Of a DNA stretch of 64,000 nucleotides, positions 40,465-49,729 are shown one piece after another; positions within the stretch are counted from its first letter, which is position 1; each line of letters starts with the position of its first letter. The notes below the pieces were generated by a model that worked only from the letters and a program-made list of their open reading frames with translations, ran no database searches and had not been told where the DNA came from. The translations under genes and the position numbers were made by a program. Origin of the DNA: Poritiphilus flavus (GTDB lineage Bacteria; Bacteroidota; Bacteroidia; Flavobacteriales; Flavobacteriaceae); assembly GCF_009901585.1 (NCBI RefSeq), contig NZ_WXYO01000002.1:280769-344768 (forward strand), read 5' to 3'.

Positions 40465-43400
40465 TTATTCGTCCACCAGGACCCATTCACCACGATCGAT
40501 CAGAGGTTCCGCCTGTTTGAACTTTACGGTTTTGCTTTCCCCGGACATCACATTTTTTATAACCACTCTCTCATTACGCCCGATTTTGGGTTTCTCCCGG
40601 GTGATGGTCTCGGTAACCTGCGGCCGACTGCGCTGGGTCTGACCCGCAGCGCGGTTCTGTGCTGCCAATTCATCGCTATTCGGGATCTCCTCCTTGGAAG
40701 TCTTAAGTTTTTCCTTCGGTCTGCGGACTGTTCTAGCTTCCTGAATATCATTGGTATTGCCGGAGGGTAGCTCTCCTTTGTACAGGAAGGATACCACCTC
40801 CTTATTTACCTTGTCAATCATGCTTTTGAAAAGCTCAAAGGCTTCAAATTTGTAGATGAGCAAGGGGTCTTTCTGTTCGTGAACCGCAAGCTGAACGGAT
40901 TGTTTCAGCTCATCCATTTTACGGAGATGGGTCTTCCACGCGTCGTCAATGATCGCCAAAGTGATATTTTTCTCAAAATCCGTTACCAACTGCTTTCCGT
41001 CACTTTCGTAAGCATCCTTCAGATTAGTAACTACATTCAGGGATTTGATTCCATCTGTAAATGGCACTACTATGCGTTCAAAAGAATTGGAACTGTCTTC
41101 ATAAACCTTCTTGATCACAGGGAAAGCAATTGCCGCGCTGCGCTGCATTTTTTCCTGGTAATGATCGTAGGCCTCTCTGTAAATCTTATTGGCGATCTCC
41201 TGGAAGCTGAGCTTGGTGAACTCCTCTTCGGAAATTGGCGAGGTAATAGAGAAATATTTTATGAGTTCAAACTCAAAATTCTTGTAATCGTTAGCCACTT
41301 TATTGGTATCTGCGATCACCTCACAGGTGTCGTAGATCATATTGGCGATATCTACTTTCAGTCGCTCTCCCTGCAAGGCATGCCTTCTTCGCTTGTAGAC
41401 CACTTCCCGCTGGGCGTTCATAACATCGTCGTATTCCAGAAGTCGCTTTCGGATACCAAAATTGTTCTCCTCTACTTTTTTCTGTGCTCTTTCAATGGAT
41501 TTGGTCATCATGGAGTGTTGAATCACCTCTCCCTCTTCAAGGCCCATACGGTCCATCATTTTCGCCACCCTGTCAGACCCGAATAAACGCATCAGGTTAT
41601 CTTCCAGGGATACGTAGAATTGTGAACTTCCGGGATCTCCTTGTCGTCCGGATCGTCCTCTCAACTGGCGGTCTACCCTTCTGGAATCGTGTCTTTCAGT
41701 ACCCACAATTGCCAATCCACCGGCGTCCTTAACCTGATCGCTAAGCTTGATGTCCGTACCCCTACCAGCCATGTTTGTGGCAATGGTTACCACACCCGCG
41801 TTACCGGCTTCTGCCACGATATCCGCTTCTTTTTTATGCAATTTCGCATTGAGGACATTATGCGAGATCTTCCGGATATTCAACATCCTGGAAAGAAGTT
41901 CTGAGATCTCTACCGAGGTTGTCCCGATGAGGACAGGTCTGCCCTGACCGGAAAGCTGGGTTACTTCCTCGATAATGGCGTTGTATTTTTCTCTTTTGGT
42001 TTTGTATATCAGGTCGTTTCGATCATCCCTGGCGATGGGCCTGTTGGTAGGGATCTCCATCACATCCAGTTTATAGATCTCCCAGAACTCACCGGCCTCA
42101 GTGATCGCTGTACCTGTCATACCCGCCAGTTTCTTGTACATCCTGAAGTAATTCTGAAGGGTAATGGTAGCAAAGGTCTGGGTCATCGCTTCGATCTTCA
42201 CATTTTCCTTGGCTTCGATAGCCTGGTGAAGCCCGTCCGAATAACGCCGTCCATCCATAATACGGCCCGTCTGCTCATCAACGATCATTACCTTGTTCTC
42301 TATCACTACATATTCAACATCCTTTTCAAACAAGGTATAGGCCTTCAAAAGCTGACTCATCGTATGGATGCGTTCGCTTTTAACCGCGAAGTCTTTGAAC
42401 AACTCCTCTTTTTCGGCCGCTTCATCTTCTATCTCCAGGTTTTTATTCTCAATTTTTGCGATCTCACTTCCTATATCCGGCATCACAAAGAAATCCTTTT
42501 CCTGATCTCCTGAGATATAGTCGATACCTTTATCGGTGAGCTCAATCTGATTGTTCTTCTCATCGATAACAAAGAGCAATTCCGCATCAACCTTCGGCAT
42601 TTCCCTGTTGTTATCCTGCATATAGAAATTTTCAGTTTTCTGAAGCAGTTGCTTGATGCCTTCTTCACTGAGGAATTTGATCAAGGCTTTGTTCTTGGGT
42701 AAGCCCCTGTGAACTCGAAGCAGCAGGAAACCACCTTCTTTACTGTCGCCTTCGGAAATTAGTTTCTTGGCTTCGGCAAGCACTCCGGTCAGATACTGCC
42801 TTTGTTTTTGAACAATATCACTTACCTTCGGCCGCAGTTCGTTAAACTCGTGCCTGTCTCCTTCGGGTACCGGCCCGGATATGATAAGTGGGGTACGCGC
42901 ATCATCGATCAGTACGGAGTCTACCTCATCCACTATGGCGTAATGATGCGGCCTCTGAACCAGGTCGCCTGGTGTATGTGCCATATTGTCCCTCAGGTAG
43001 TCAAAGCCAAATTCGTTATTGGTGCCATAGGTAATATCCGCGTTGTAAGCGGCTCGTCTGCCATCCGAGTTAGGCTGGTGCTTGTCAATGCAGTCCACTG
43101 AAAGTCCGTGGAATTCAAAAATCGGTGCCATCCAGGCGCTGTCCCTTTTGGCGAGGTAGTCGTTCACCGTAACCAGGTGGGCTCCCTTGCCGGCCAGGGC
43201 GTTCAGGTATAGTGGTAAAGTGGCCACCAGTGTTTTACCTTCCCCTGTTTGCATCTCAGCGATCTTTCCCTGGTGTAATGCGATACCTCCAATAAGCTGA
43301 ACATCATAATGTACCATATCCCAGGTAACCGCTTTTCCGGCGGCGTCCCAGGAATTCTTCCATACGGCCTTATCAGACTCCAGACTTACATAATCTTTAG

Positions 43401-43827
43401 AACCTGATAGCAGCCTGTCGAACTCAGAGGCGATAACCGTTATGGTTTCATTGGCAGCAAATCGCCTGGCGGTTTCTTTTACCACGGCAAAGGCTTCCGG
43501 TAGAATATCGTTGAGTGTTTTTTCGGTAATCGCATATGCTTCATCCTCCAGGGAATCGATCCTGGCGTAGATCTCCTCGTTTTTGTCGATATCCTGAGAA
43601 ACTGAAACTTCTTCTTTTAAATTTTCGATCTGATCGTGGATCTCGCTGCAGTCGTCTGTGATCCTTTGTTTGAATTCTGCGGTTTTGGCGCGGAGCTCAT
43701 CGTGACTCAAACCTTCCATTGCAGATTCAAAAGATCTGATCTGGTCTACGTACGGCTGTAACTCCTTAACATCCTTCTTCGCTTTATCACCTACAAAGGC
43801 CTTAATGACCGAATTTAAAAAACTCAT
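40465..43827 (-). CDS. secA: Preprotein translocase ATPase SecA
   Basis: ATP-driven motor of Sec export. At 1120 residues it is longer than E. coli SecA because of Bacteroidota insertions (about 45-115 and 330-450). Motifs: Walker A MQTGEGKT (about 187), Walker B VDEVDSVLIDDARTPLI, the RGTDIKL and GRSGRQGDPGSS blocks of the second helicase half, and the helical scaffold ending in KRLLEYDDVMNAQREVVYKR. The C-terminus (about 1030-1120) has no Cys zinc motif and instead ends in a basic, KPKIGRNERVVIKN-type tail. It is monocistronic. Confidence 0.97.
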   Translation of the reverse strand: MSFLNSVIKAFVGDKAKKDVKELQPYVDQIRSFESAMEGLSHDELRAKTAEFKQRITDDCSEIHDQIENLKEEVSVSQDIDKNEEIYARIDSLEDEAYAITEKTLNDILPEAFAVVKETARRFAANETITVIASEFDRLLSGSKDYVSLESDKAVWKNSWDAAGKAVTWDMVHYDVQLIGGIALHQGKIAEMQTGEGKTLVATLPLYLNALAGKGAHLVTVNDYLAKRDSAWMAPIFEFHGLSVDCIDKHQPNSDGRRAAYNADITYGTNNEFGFDYLRDNMAHTPGDLVQRPHHYAIVDEVDSVLIDDARTPLIISGPVPEGDRHEFNELRPKVSDIVQKQRQYLTGVLAEAKKLISEGDSKEGGFLLLRVHRGLPKNKALIKFLSEEGIKQLLQKTENFYMQDNNREMPKVDAELLFVIDEKNNQIELTDKGIDYISGDQEKDFFVMPDIGSEIAKIENKNLEIEDEAAEKEELFKDFAVKSERIHTMSQLLKAYTLFEKDVEYVVIENKVMIVDEQTGRIMDGRRYSDGLHQAIEAKENVKIEAMTQTFATITLQNYFRMYKKLAGMTGTAITEAGEFWEIYKLDVMEIPTNRPIARDDRNDLIYKTKREKYNAIIEEVTQLSGQGRPVLIGTTSVEISELLSRMLNIRKISHNVLNAKLHKKEADIVAEAGNAGVVTIATNMAGRGTDIKLSDQVKDAGGLAIVGTERHDSRRVDRQLRGRSGRQGDPGSSQFYVSLEDNLMRLFGSDRVAKMMDRMGLEEGEVIQHSMMTKSIERAQKKVEENNFGIRKRLLEYDDVMNAQREVVYKRRRHALQGERLKVDIANMIYDTCEVIADTNKVANDYKNFEFELIKYFSITSPISEEEFTKLSFQEIANKIYREAYDHYQEKMQRSAAIAFPVIKKVYEDSSNSFERIVVPFTDGIKSLNVVTNLKDAYESDGKQLVTDFEKNITLAIIDDAWKTHLRKMDELKQSVQLAVHEQKDPLLIYKFEAFELFKSMIDKVNKEVVSFLYKGELPSGNTNDIQEARTVRRPKEKLKTSKEEIPNSDELAAQNRAAGQTQRSRPQVTETITREKPKIGRNERVVIKNVMSGESKTVKFKQAEPLIDRGEWVLVDE

Positions 43828-43986
43828 GCTTGTATATTGTTAATCTTGCACTTCCGAAACTTGTCGGGGGCAAGTGTGATTTGTCTTTTCTGTGGTATTC
43901 CTGAACTTCATTGCACTTGCCAGAGCAAAAGGTATTCCAGATTAGGTTTTTTCAGGGATTCCTACCCTCAACTGCCAAAATTACAT

Positions 43987-44015
43987 AAAAAAAAAGCCTC
44001 GAATGAGACTTTTTT
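43987..44015 (-). terminator. Rho-independent terminator after the DUF2795 gene
   Basis: On the minus strand AAAAAAG..CTC and GAG..CTTTTTT form a stem with one mismatch and a GAAT-type loop. It lies 21 bp past the DUF2795 stop and before the secA start. Confidence 0.65.
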
Positions 44016-44036
44016 GTTGTAATTCCGTTAAACCTA

Positions 44037-44261
44037 TTAATATTCATCCTCATTCCAGAGGTAATCTTCTTCCGTAGGATAATCAGGCCATATTTCCTCT
44101 ATGGACTCGTAGATCTCACCGCCTTCTTCCTCCATGGACTGCAGATTTTCCACTACCTCCAAAGGCGCGCCGGTCCGGATGGCGTAATCGATCAATTCGT
44201 CTTTAGTAGCTGGCCAAGGGGCGTCACTCAAATAGGAAGCCAATTCTAATGTCCAATACAT
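44037..44261 (-). CDS. DUF2795 domain small protein
   Basis: The 74-residue acidic protein reads MYWTLELASYLSDAPWPATK at its start, then DELIDYAIRTGAPLEVVENL: the DUF2795 pattern, which resembles a small helix-turn-helix-like fold. The C-terminal half is very acidic (EEIWPDYPTEEDYLWNEDE). It is conserved next to secA in many Flavobacteriaceae as far as I recognise, but the function is unknown. Confidence 0.85.
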   Translation of the reverse strand: MYWTLELASYLSDAPWPATKDELIDYAIRTGAPLEVVENLQSMEEEGGEIYESIEEIWPDYPTEEDYLWNEDEY

Positions 44262-44397
44262 GGTTATGGTTTGATTTTAAAATTTTTGCAAAAATAATTT
44301 TTAAACCCAAATTGCCAAGAAAATTCGGTGTTATTTCACCTATTTTATCAATAATTTTCGGTTTTGCTAATTTGATAACGGAGAAATGATCAAATTA

Positions 44398-44973
44398 TTA
44401 GTCCATTTTCTTCGGGACCCACTTTATTTCATCCGCCTGTAGGTCGCTGGACAACTTTCGTGCCAATACAAAAAGGTAGTCAGAAAGACGGTTGAGGTAT
44501 GACAATACCATCTCGTCAAAAGGCTCATTTTCGTGGAGTAGGGTTGCCAATCGCTCTGCTCTGCGACAAACCGTTCTCGCAATATGACAGTATGACACTG
44601 TTGTGTGTCCTCCCGGTAGTATAAAATGTGTCATGGGAGGAAGGCTATCGTTCATTTGGTCAATTTGCAGTTCCAGGAAACGAATATCTTCCTCACTAAT
44701 CCTCGGGATATTCAGCCGTTGCTTCCCGCTTTTGAGGACAGCTTTTTCCGGATCAGTCGCCAAAATAGCTCCTACCGTAAATAATTTGTCCTGAACCGTC
44801 TGGATCACTTCGCGAAATACCTGATCCATCTCCTGGTCCCTTACCAGGCCAAGCCAGGAGTTTAACTCATCTACTGTTCCATAACTTTCAATGCGCATAT
44901 GGTGTTTGGGTACCCTGGTACCCCCAAATAAGGCCGTAGTTCCCTTGTCACCGGTTTTGGTGTATATTTTCAT
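44398..44973 (-). CDS. pduO: Cob(I)alamin adenosyltransferase, PduO type
   Basis: Transfers adenosine from ATP to reduced cobalamin to give coenzyme B12. The 191-residue sequence has the N-terminal ATP loop KIYTKTGDKGTTALFGGTRV, the helix ESYGTVDELNSWLGL (trimer and ATP contacts) and YLNRLSDYLFVLAR near the end with the Arg-Leu-Ser-Asp motif. It is cytoplasmic. Together with meaB (7804-8847) it implies B12-dependent methylmalonyl-CoA mutase activity elsewhere in the genome. Confidence 0.93.
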   Translation of the reverse strand: MKIYTKTGDKGTTALFGGTRVPKHHMRIESYGTVDELNSWLGLVRDQEMDQVFREVIQTVQDKLFTVGAILATDPEKAVLKSGKQRLNIPRISEEDIRFLELQIDQMNDSLPPMTHFILPGGHTTVSYCHIARTVCRRAERLATLLHENEPFDEMVLSYLNRLSDYLFVLARKLSSDLQADEIKWVPKKMD

Positions 44974-45091
44974 TCGCTGCTGATTGGGTGTTACTAATTT
45001 GTAATCGGTTAATGCTTGAGATTAATTCCACTTGCCTTTTGCTACAACACTTTTATTCTCGGAGTCCGGGTGCAGGAGCATTGACTGTTGA

Positions 45092-45253
45092 TTAACTCGG
45101 ATTTTCCGATTGGTCCTTTCTCTTGTCCTTGCGCTCATATCCTTCCATAAACTTGCGTCCCTTCCGGCGTTTGGCATTGCGCTTATTAAATACGGAAATG
45201 GCTACATAAACAATGGCAAGTGCACCAAGAATGTAATAGATATTGTCGTACAT
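45092..45253 (-). CDS. Small single-helix membrane protein (53 aa)
   Basis: An ATG-started frame of 53 codons, easily missed for its size. It has an N-terminal membrane helix (YYILGALAIVYVAISVF) and then a highly basic tail with NKRNAKRRKGRKFMEGYERK and further KDKRKD. The helix and positive cytoplasmic tail are typical of real small inner-membrane proteins. It lies between the pduO and methyltransferase-like genes on the same strand, 36 bp below the latter's stop. Confidence 0.65.
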   Translation of the reverse strand: MYDNIYYILGALAIVYVAISVFNKRNAKRRKGRKFMEGYERKDKRKDQSENPS

Positions 45254-45289
45254 AAGAAAAGCAACTGTATGAATACTAAAATTACGGGA

Positions 45290-45796
45290 TTATATCCGAA
45301 TCCTAAAATGTTGTTTAACCTGCTCCCTTCGTACGAACATAAGTCCGCAATAAAAAAGGTCTATGCTCACAGTAATCTCCGGAAGCGAACAATGTTGATG
45401 CCACAGATCCAACGACAGCCTGGTTTGATGGATATTATCTATAAACAGGACAGAATCATTGGTAAGAAGCCCAGGCTCGGATATATAAGTCCTGAGTTCT
45501 TCTGTCTCCGAAATGTCCAAATAGACCAGATCGAAAGGTTGAGTGTTCAAGTCTGAATTAGGGAAATACTCGGTCACCAATGAAATAAGTTTGTGTTCCC
45601 CCGCAGGGAAATGAAGCTTAACCGCCTTAAAATAGTCTATGCACTTCAGCAATACTTTCTGGCTTTTGCTCAATTTTTTAAATGAGTGTTTGGCATAAAG
45701 TCCTTCGGTAAGCAATCGATAAACAAAAGGTGAGTGAATACCGTGTTGGTTCGTGGCGCCAAGATAGAATTTGAAATAAGAGAATATACCGGACAT
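45290..45796 (-). CDS. Shortened SAM-methyltransferase-like protein
   Basis: The 168-residue protein starts MSGIFSYFKFYLGATNQHGI followed by HSPFVYRLLTEG, which I recognise as the N-terminus of a flavobacterial class I methyltransferase-like family usually about 230 residues long. The remaining part has the PFDLVYLDISE and SVLFIDNIH strands, but the glycine-rich SAM motif (ELGxxxG type) expected between them is missing. So it has probably lost SAM binding. It is 12 bp below the ABC-F stop and may be co-transcribed with it. Confidence 0.65.
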   Translation of the reverse strand: MSGIFSYFKFYLGATNQHGIHSPFVYRLLTEGLYAKHSFKKLSKSQKVLLKCIDYFKAVKLHFPAGEHKLISLVTEYFPNSDLNTQPFDLVYLDISETEELRTYISEPGLLTNDSVLFIDNIHQTRLSLDLWHQHCSLPEITVSIDLFYCGLMFVRREQVKQHFRIRI

Positions 45797-45808
45797 TCGC
45801 GCGTAACT

Positions 45809-47689
45809 TTAGCCCTCTAAGATCGCCGAGAGTTCAAACCAACGGGCTGTCTTGGTCTCAATAAGGTCTATGAGTTGTTTGAGTTCTATGGACAATTCAT
45901 CTATTTCAGCACCGCTCAAACTAGAACCTGAAAACCTGCCCTCCAGCTCTTTTTTCTTGTTTTCAAGTTCGGAGATCTCCCGTTCTAATTTGCCGTATTC
46001 CTTTTGTTCCAGATAGGACAGTTTCCGTTGTTCATCCCGGTCTTTCCAGCTTTTTTTCTGGTTTTTATCGGCGGGGACCTCCTTAAGCGCATCTTTGCTT
46101 TCCCGGGCAGAACTGTCTTCATAAGCCCGAAAATCTGAATAGTTTCCGGGAAAATCTTCAATCTGTCCATTACCGCGGAACACAAAAAGATGATCCACAA
46201 CTTTGTCCATAAAATAACGATCATGTGAGACCACCAGTAAGCAACCGGGGAAATCCAAAAGGAAGTTTTCAAGCACGTTAAGGGTAACGATATCCAGATC
46301 GTTAGTGGGTTCATCAAGGATCAGGAAATTTGGGTTCTGGATCAGTACGGTACACAGATATAATCGCTTCCTCTCACCACCACTGAGTTTTTCCACGAAA
46401 TCGTACTGTTTCTTTCGGTCAAATAAGAAACGTTCCAGTAACTGCTGGGCCGAGATCTGCTTTCCCTTTTTCAGCGGAATGTAGTCCCCGAATTCCCGGA
46501 CCACGTCAATCACTTTCTGAGCGTTTTTTACCGGAATACCTTTTTGGGTATAATAGCCGAATTTGATGGTATCGCCCACCACTACTTTTCCGCTATCTGG
46601 TTTTTCTATGCCGGTAAGAATGTTTAGAAAAGTAGATTTTCCAGTACCATTCTTGCCAATGATCCCGAGTCGTTCACCCTTTGTGAAATTATAATCCAGT
46701 TTATCCAGTATTATAAGATCTGAAAACGCCTTGGAAACATTGTGCAGTTCCAGGATCTTACTTCCCAGTCGCTCCATATTGATCTCCAATTGCACTTCGT
46801 GAGCCTCCCTGCGTTTATGAGCCTGTTCCTTTATGGTTTTAAAATCAGCTATACGGGATTTCGATTTTGTAGTTCTCGCTTTAGGTTGCCTGCGCATCCA
46901 GTCCAGTTCTTTCTTGTAGAGTATTTTGGATTTGTGAAGTTCCACGGCTTCCCGGTCCAGGCGGGCATCCCTTTTCTCGAGGTAATAGGAGTAATTCCCG
47001 CGATAGGCATAAAGTTTGCCGGCATCCAGTTCCAGTATATCCGTGCATACCCTTTCCAGGAAATAGCGGTCATGGGTTACCATAAAGAGGGTGATCTTTT
47101 CCTTTTTAAAGTAAGCTTCCAGCCATTCTATCATTTCCAGGTCAAGATGGTTGGTCGGTTCGTCCAATACAAGGAGATCCGGCCTGTTTATCAAGGCATT
47201 GGCCAAAGCCAGTCTTTTTTTCTGGCCGCCAGATAACACCTTTACCTTTGCCTTAAGGTCTGACAGCTTTAGTTTAAAGAGTATTTGTTTGTACTGTGTC
47301 TCAAAATCCCAGGCATTAAATCTGTCCATGGCTTCGAATGCCTTCTGATATGCCTGTTCGTCTTCCGGATTTGCCAATGCTTCCTCGTATTGGTCAATTA
47401 CTTTTAGTACTTCATTGTCCGAGGTAAAGATGATCTCCTCTACGCTGAGTCCTGGATCCAGAACTGGTTCCTGTTCCAAAAATGAAATACGTATCCCTTT
47501 GCGGGAGTTCACCTCTCCGCTGTCCGGGAGGTCCTTTCCTGAGATAATATTCAGGATGGAGGTTTTTCCTGAACCGTTTTTGGCCACAAGCCCGATCTTC
47601 TGGTCTTTGTTGATCCCAAAAGAGATATCCGAAAAAAGCCGGAGTTCCCCATAGGATTTGCTGATATGCTCAACAGTAAGAAGGTTCAT
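45809..47689 (-). CDS. ABC-F family ATPase (Uup/Ybit-like ribosome-associated)
   Basis: The 626-residue soluble protein has two ABC domains and no membrane segment. Walker A motifs are AKNGSGKTS and GKNGTGKST. Signatures are LSGGQKKRLALANAL and LSGGERKRLYLCTVL, each followed by a LDEPTN block (Walker B). The linker between the domains includes KKELDWMRRQPKARTTKSKS (P-site tRNA interaction motif region). The C-terminus is a coiled coil, as in Uup. It resolves stalled ribosomes or binds branched DNA. The frame opens at 47743; the ATG at 47689 (MNLLTVEHISKSYG) is the natural start and is chosen. Confidence 0.94.
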   Translation of the reverse strand: MNLLTVEHISKSYGELRLFSDISFGINKDQKIGLVAKNGSGKTSILNIISGKDLPDSGEVNSRKGIRISFLEQEPVLDPGLSVEEIIFTSDNEVLKVIDQYEEALANPEDEQAYQKAFEAMDRFNAWDFETQYKQILFKLKLSDLKAKVKVLSGGQKKRLALANALINRPDLLVLDEPTNHLDLEMIEWLEAYFKKEKITLFMVTHDRYFLERVCTDILELDAGKLYAYRGNYSYYLEKRDARLDREAVELHKSKILYKKELDWMRRQPKARTTKSKSRIADFKTIKEQAHKRREAHEVQLEINMERLGSKILELHNVSKAFSDLIILDKLDYNFTKGERLGIIGKNGTGKSTFLNILTGIEKPDSGKVVVGDTIKFGYYTQKGIPVKNAQKVIDVVREFGDYIPLKKGKQISAQQLLERFLFDRKKQYDFVEKLSGGERKRLYLCTVLIQNPNFLILDEPTNDLDIVTLNVLENFLLDFPGCLLVVSHDRYFMDKVVDHLFVFRGNGQIEDFPGNYSDFRAYEDSSARESKDALKEVPADKNQKKSWKDRDEQRKLSYLEQKEYGKLEREISELENKKKELEGRFSGSSLSGAEIDELSIELKQLIDLIETKTARWFELSAILEG

Positions 47690-47693
47690 GGAA

Positions 47694-48869
47694 TTATGCG
47701 GACTTGTTAAAATGATGATACAAAAACAGATACCGAATGGCAAGAGTAAGCAATATCAGGCTAACCAGGGGAGCAAATCGCTGTACCCCCGAAATCCAGA
47801 AAACCACAGTTAAGCCCAGGAATATCAGCAGTACGGACAGATACTTTTTCAGCCATATGCTCGGTTTTCCGTTTCGGAATAAATAAAAACAGGCGACACA
47901 ATTCAAGGGAAAAGCCCAAAATACGTTGAAATTGTATGCCGTTGAGGAGTGATCTGTAAGAAACCACAGAAAAAGCATTAGCAAACCTGCTATACCGGTA
48001 ACGAAAAAGATGAAAAAGTCCAGCCAGCGGCTTCTGGCGTGATTTTTAAGATCTATATGCGTAATAGTTGCCGTGAATAGCATGAATATCAGCAACCAAA
48101 ATAGTGGACTTGTGGTAAAATAATATCCACCATTGGTATTTTCAATATCCAGGATCACCCGCTCGCGTTCTACCAGTCGGGCGCCCGTAAGGGTGGTATT
48201 CTGCAGTTGTCTGTAAACGAATTCAGGTAGGAATGTATGCTCCAGAGTGGTAGCTTTCCGGTCTATTACAGCTCCCAGGGCGAGATCGATCCCCAAACTC
48301 GACCAGGAATTGGCCTTTAAATGCTGCTGGATCAATTGCCTGAATGTAGCCGAATCCTCGAGGTATTTACTGTCGTACACCAGCTTGTCCCCCAGGGCCA
48401 TTTTCAATACGGCAGGGATCTTAGTGGCGCAGTTGTCGAAAAGGAAATCGTATTTATAGTATTTGTTTTCAGGTTTGGCATTCTCTTCAAGGAAATTGAA
48501 TAGCTCCATCTTTTCTGCCGCCTTCAGTTGAAGAATTTGCTCTTTTACCCAGCGGTTCTCTAACTGGTAGGTGTAAAGAAAATTTGTAAAATCTGTCTTG
48601 CTTAGGGAATACAGCAGTTTGCCCCTGGCGAACTTCATGTAAAAATTGGGCGTATTAAAATTGAAAGTACCGTAGTTGTAGACCCAGTCCAGTTCGCGGG
48701 CAGGATCCTGAACTCTAATAGCAGTATGTCCAAAAGCGGCGTATAACTCCTCTCCGGTTCCACAGGTTAACACACTGATCTGGGCGTTAGGGGATAATTG
48801 GAAGGATTGTGCGTAAGTGTGGACAGAAGCCCACAATAGGATCAGGAAAAAGGCAATTTTCCTCAGCAT
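47694..48869 (-). CDS. DUF4105 membrane protein
   Basis: The 391-residue protein has a signal peptide (1-20, ending TYAQ), a DUF4105 periplasmic domain (about 28-200, with EELYAAFGHTAIRVQDP and YDFLFDNCATKIP, which carry a His and a Cys reminiscent of a thiol-protease-like site) and about five C-terminal membrane helices. The function is unknown; the family is wide in Bacteroidota. Its stop is 4 bp from the ABC-F start, so the two are probably co-transcribed. Confidence 0.85.
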   Translation of the reverse strand: MLRKIAFFLILLWASVHTYAQSFQLSPNAQISVLTCGTGEELYAAFGHTAIRVQDPARELDWVYNYGTFNFNTPNFYMKFARGKLLYSLSKTDFTNFLYTYQLENRWVKEQILQLKAAEKMELFNFLEENAKPENKYYKYDFLFDNCATKIPAVLKMALGDKLVYDSKYLEDSATFRQLIQQHLKANSWSSLGIDLALGAVIDRKATTLEHTFLPEFVYRQLQNTTLTGARLVERERVILDIENTNGGYYFTTSPLFWLLIFMLFTATITHIDLKNHARSRWLDFFIFFVTGIAGLLMLFLWFLTDHSSTAYNFNVFWAFPLNCVACFYLFRNGKPSIWLKKYLSVLLIFLGLTVVFWISGVQRFAPLVSLILLTLAIRYLFLYHHFNKSA

Positions 48870-48979
48870 TTTAACCAGTGCATGGGATTAATGATAACTC
48901 TGCTTGCAAATATCAGAATAAAATGTGGTTCCCCAGAACCTGAACGAAAATTATATTATTTTTACTAAAAGCAGCTATA

Positions 48980-49729
48980 ATGAGGCAACACATTCCCAAC
49001 TTTTTTACTTTGTTGAATGCCTTTAGCGGATGCATCGCAGTGATCTTTGCCGTCCGCAATGAACTTGATTATGCCGCCTTGTTTGTATTTATCGGGATCT
49101 TTTTTGATTTTTTCGATGGCCTGGCCGCCCGCGCCCTGGGGGTACAGTCAGATCTGGGAGTGCAGTTAGACTCCCTGGCAGACTTGATCACCAGTGGCCT
49201 GGTACCGGGAATTGTGATGTTCCAATTGCTGGCAATGTCTCAAACAGGTGGGTGGAATGCGACTTCTCCCATCCTGGATGAAGGCTGGTCCGGTGTAGGG
49301 CCTGCATTTTTGCCATTTGCCGGATTCCTCATTACACTTTCGTCCGCCTTCCGTTTGGCTCGATTCAATATCGATGAAGATCAGCTTAGTTCGTTTATCG
49401 GACTTCCAACCCCTGCCAATGCCTTACTCATATTATCGTTACCCTTAGTCCTGTTGTTTCACGGAAATGATTACCTGAACAGCATTATACTCAACCCGTG
49501 GTTCCTCATATTTGTGACCTTGTTGAGTACTTATTTACTCAATTCCAAAATACGCTTATTCGCGCTTAAATTTGGGAATTGGAGTTTTAAAGATAATGCC
49601 CTGCGTTATATCTTTGTAATAGTCAGCCTGGCACTGATACTTACATTGAAGTTTCTCGCGATTCCATTCATTGTTTTGTTTTACCTGCTGAGTTCTTTGT
49701 TTTCCAACATCTTATCCGTTAAACCATGA
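48980..49729 (+). CDS. pssA: CDP-diacylglycerol-serine O-phosphatidyltransferase
   Basis: The 249-residue inner-membrane CDP-alcohol phosphatidyltransferase has six to seven helices. The catalytic motif is complete: FDGLAARALGVQSDLGVQLD and then SLAD (DGx2ARx8Gx3Dx3D). Phosphatidylserine made here becomes phosphatidylethanolamine. The stop overlaps the ATG of the next gene (ATGA). Confidence 0.92.
   Translation: MRQHIPNFFTLLNAFSGCIAVIFAVRNELDYAALFVFIGIFFDFFDGLAARALGVQSDLGVQLDSLADLITSGLVPGIVMFQLLAMSQTGGWNATSPILDEGWSGVGPAFLPFAGFLITLSSAFRLARFNIDEDQLSSFIGLPTPANALLILSLPLVLLFHGNDYLNSIILNPWFLIFVTLLSTYLLNSKIRLFALKFGNWSFKDNALRYIFVIVSLALILTLKFLAIPFIVLFYLLSSLFSNILSVKP

Noticed and set aside
40879-41586. 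Antisense open frame within secA
   Set aside because: Composition follows from the codons of secA on the other strand; no motif or signal is recognisable.
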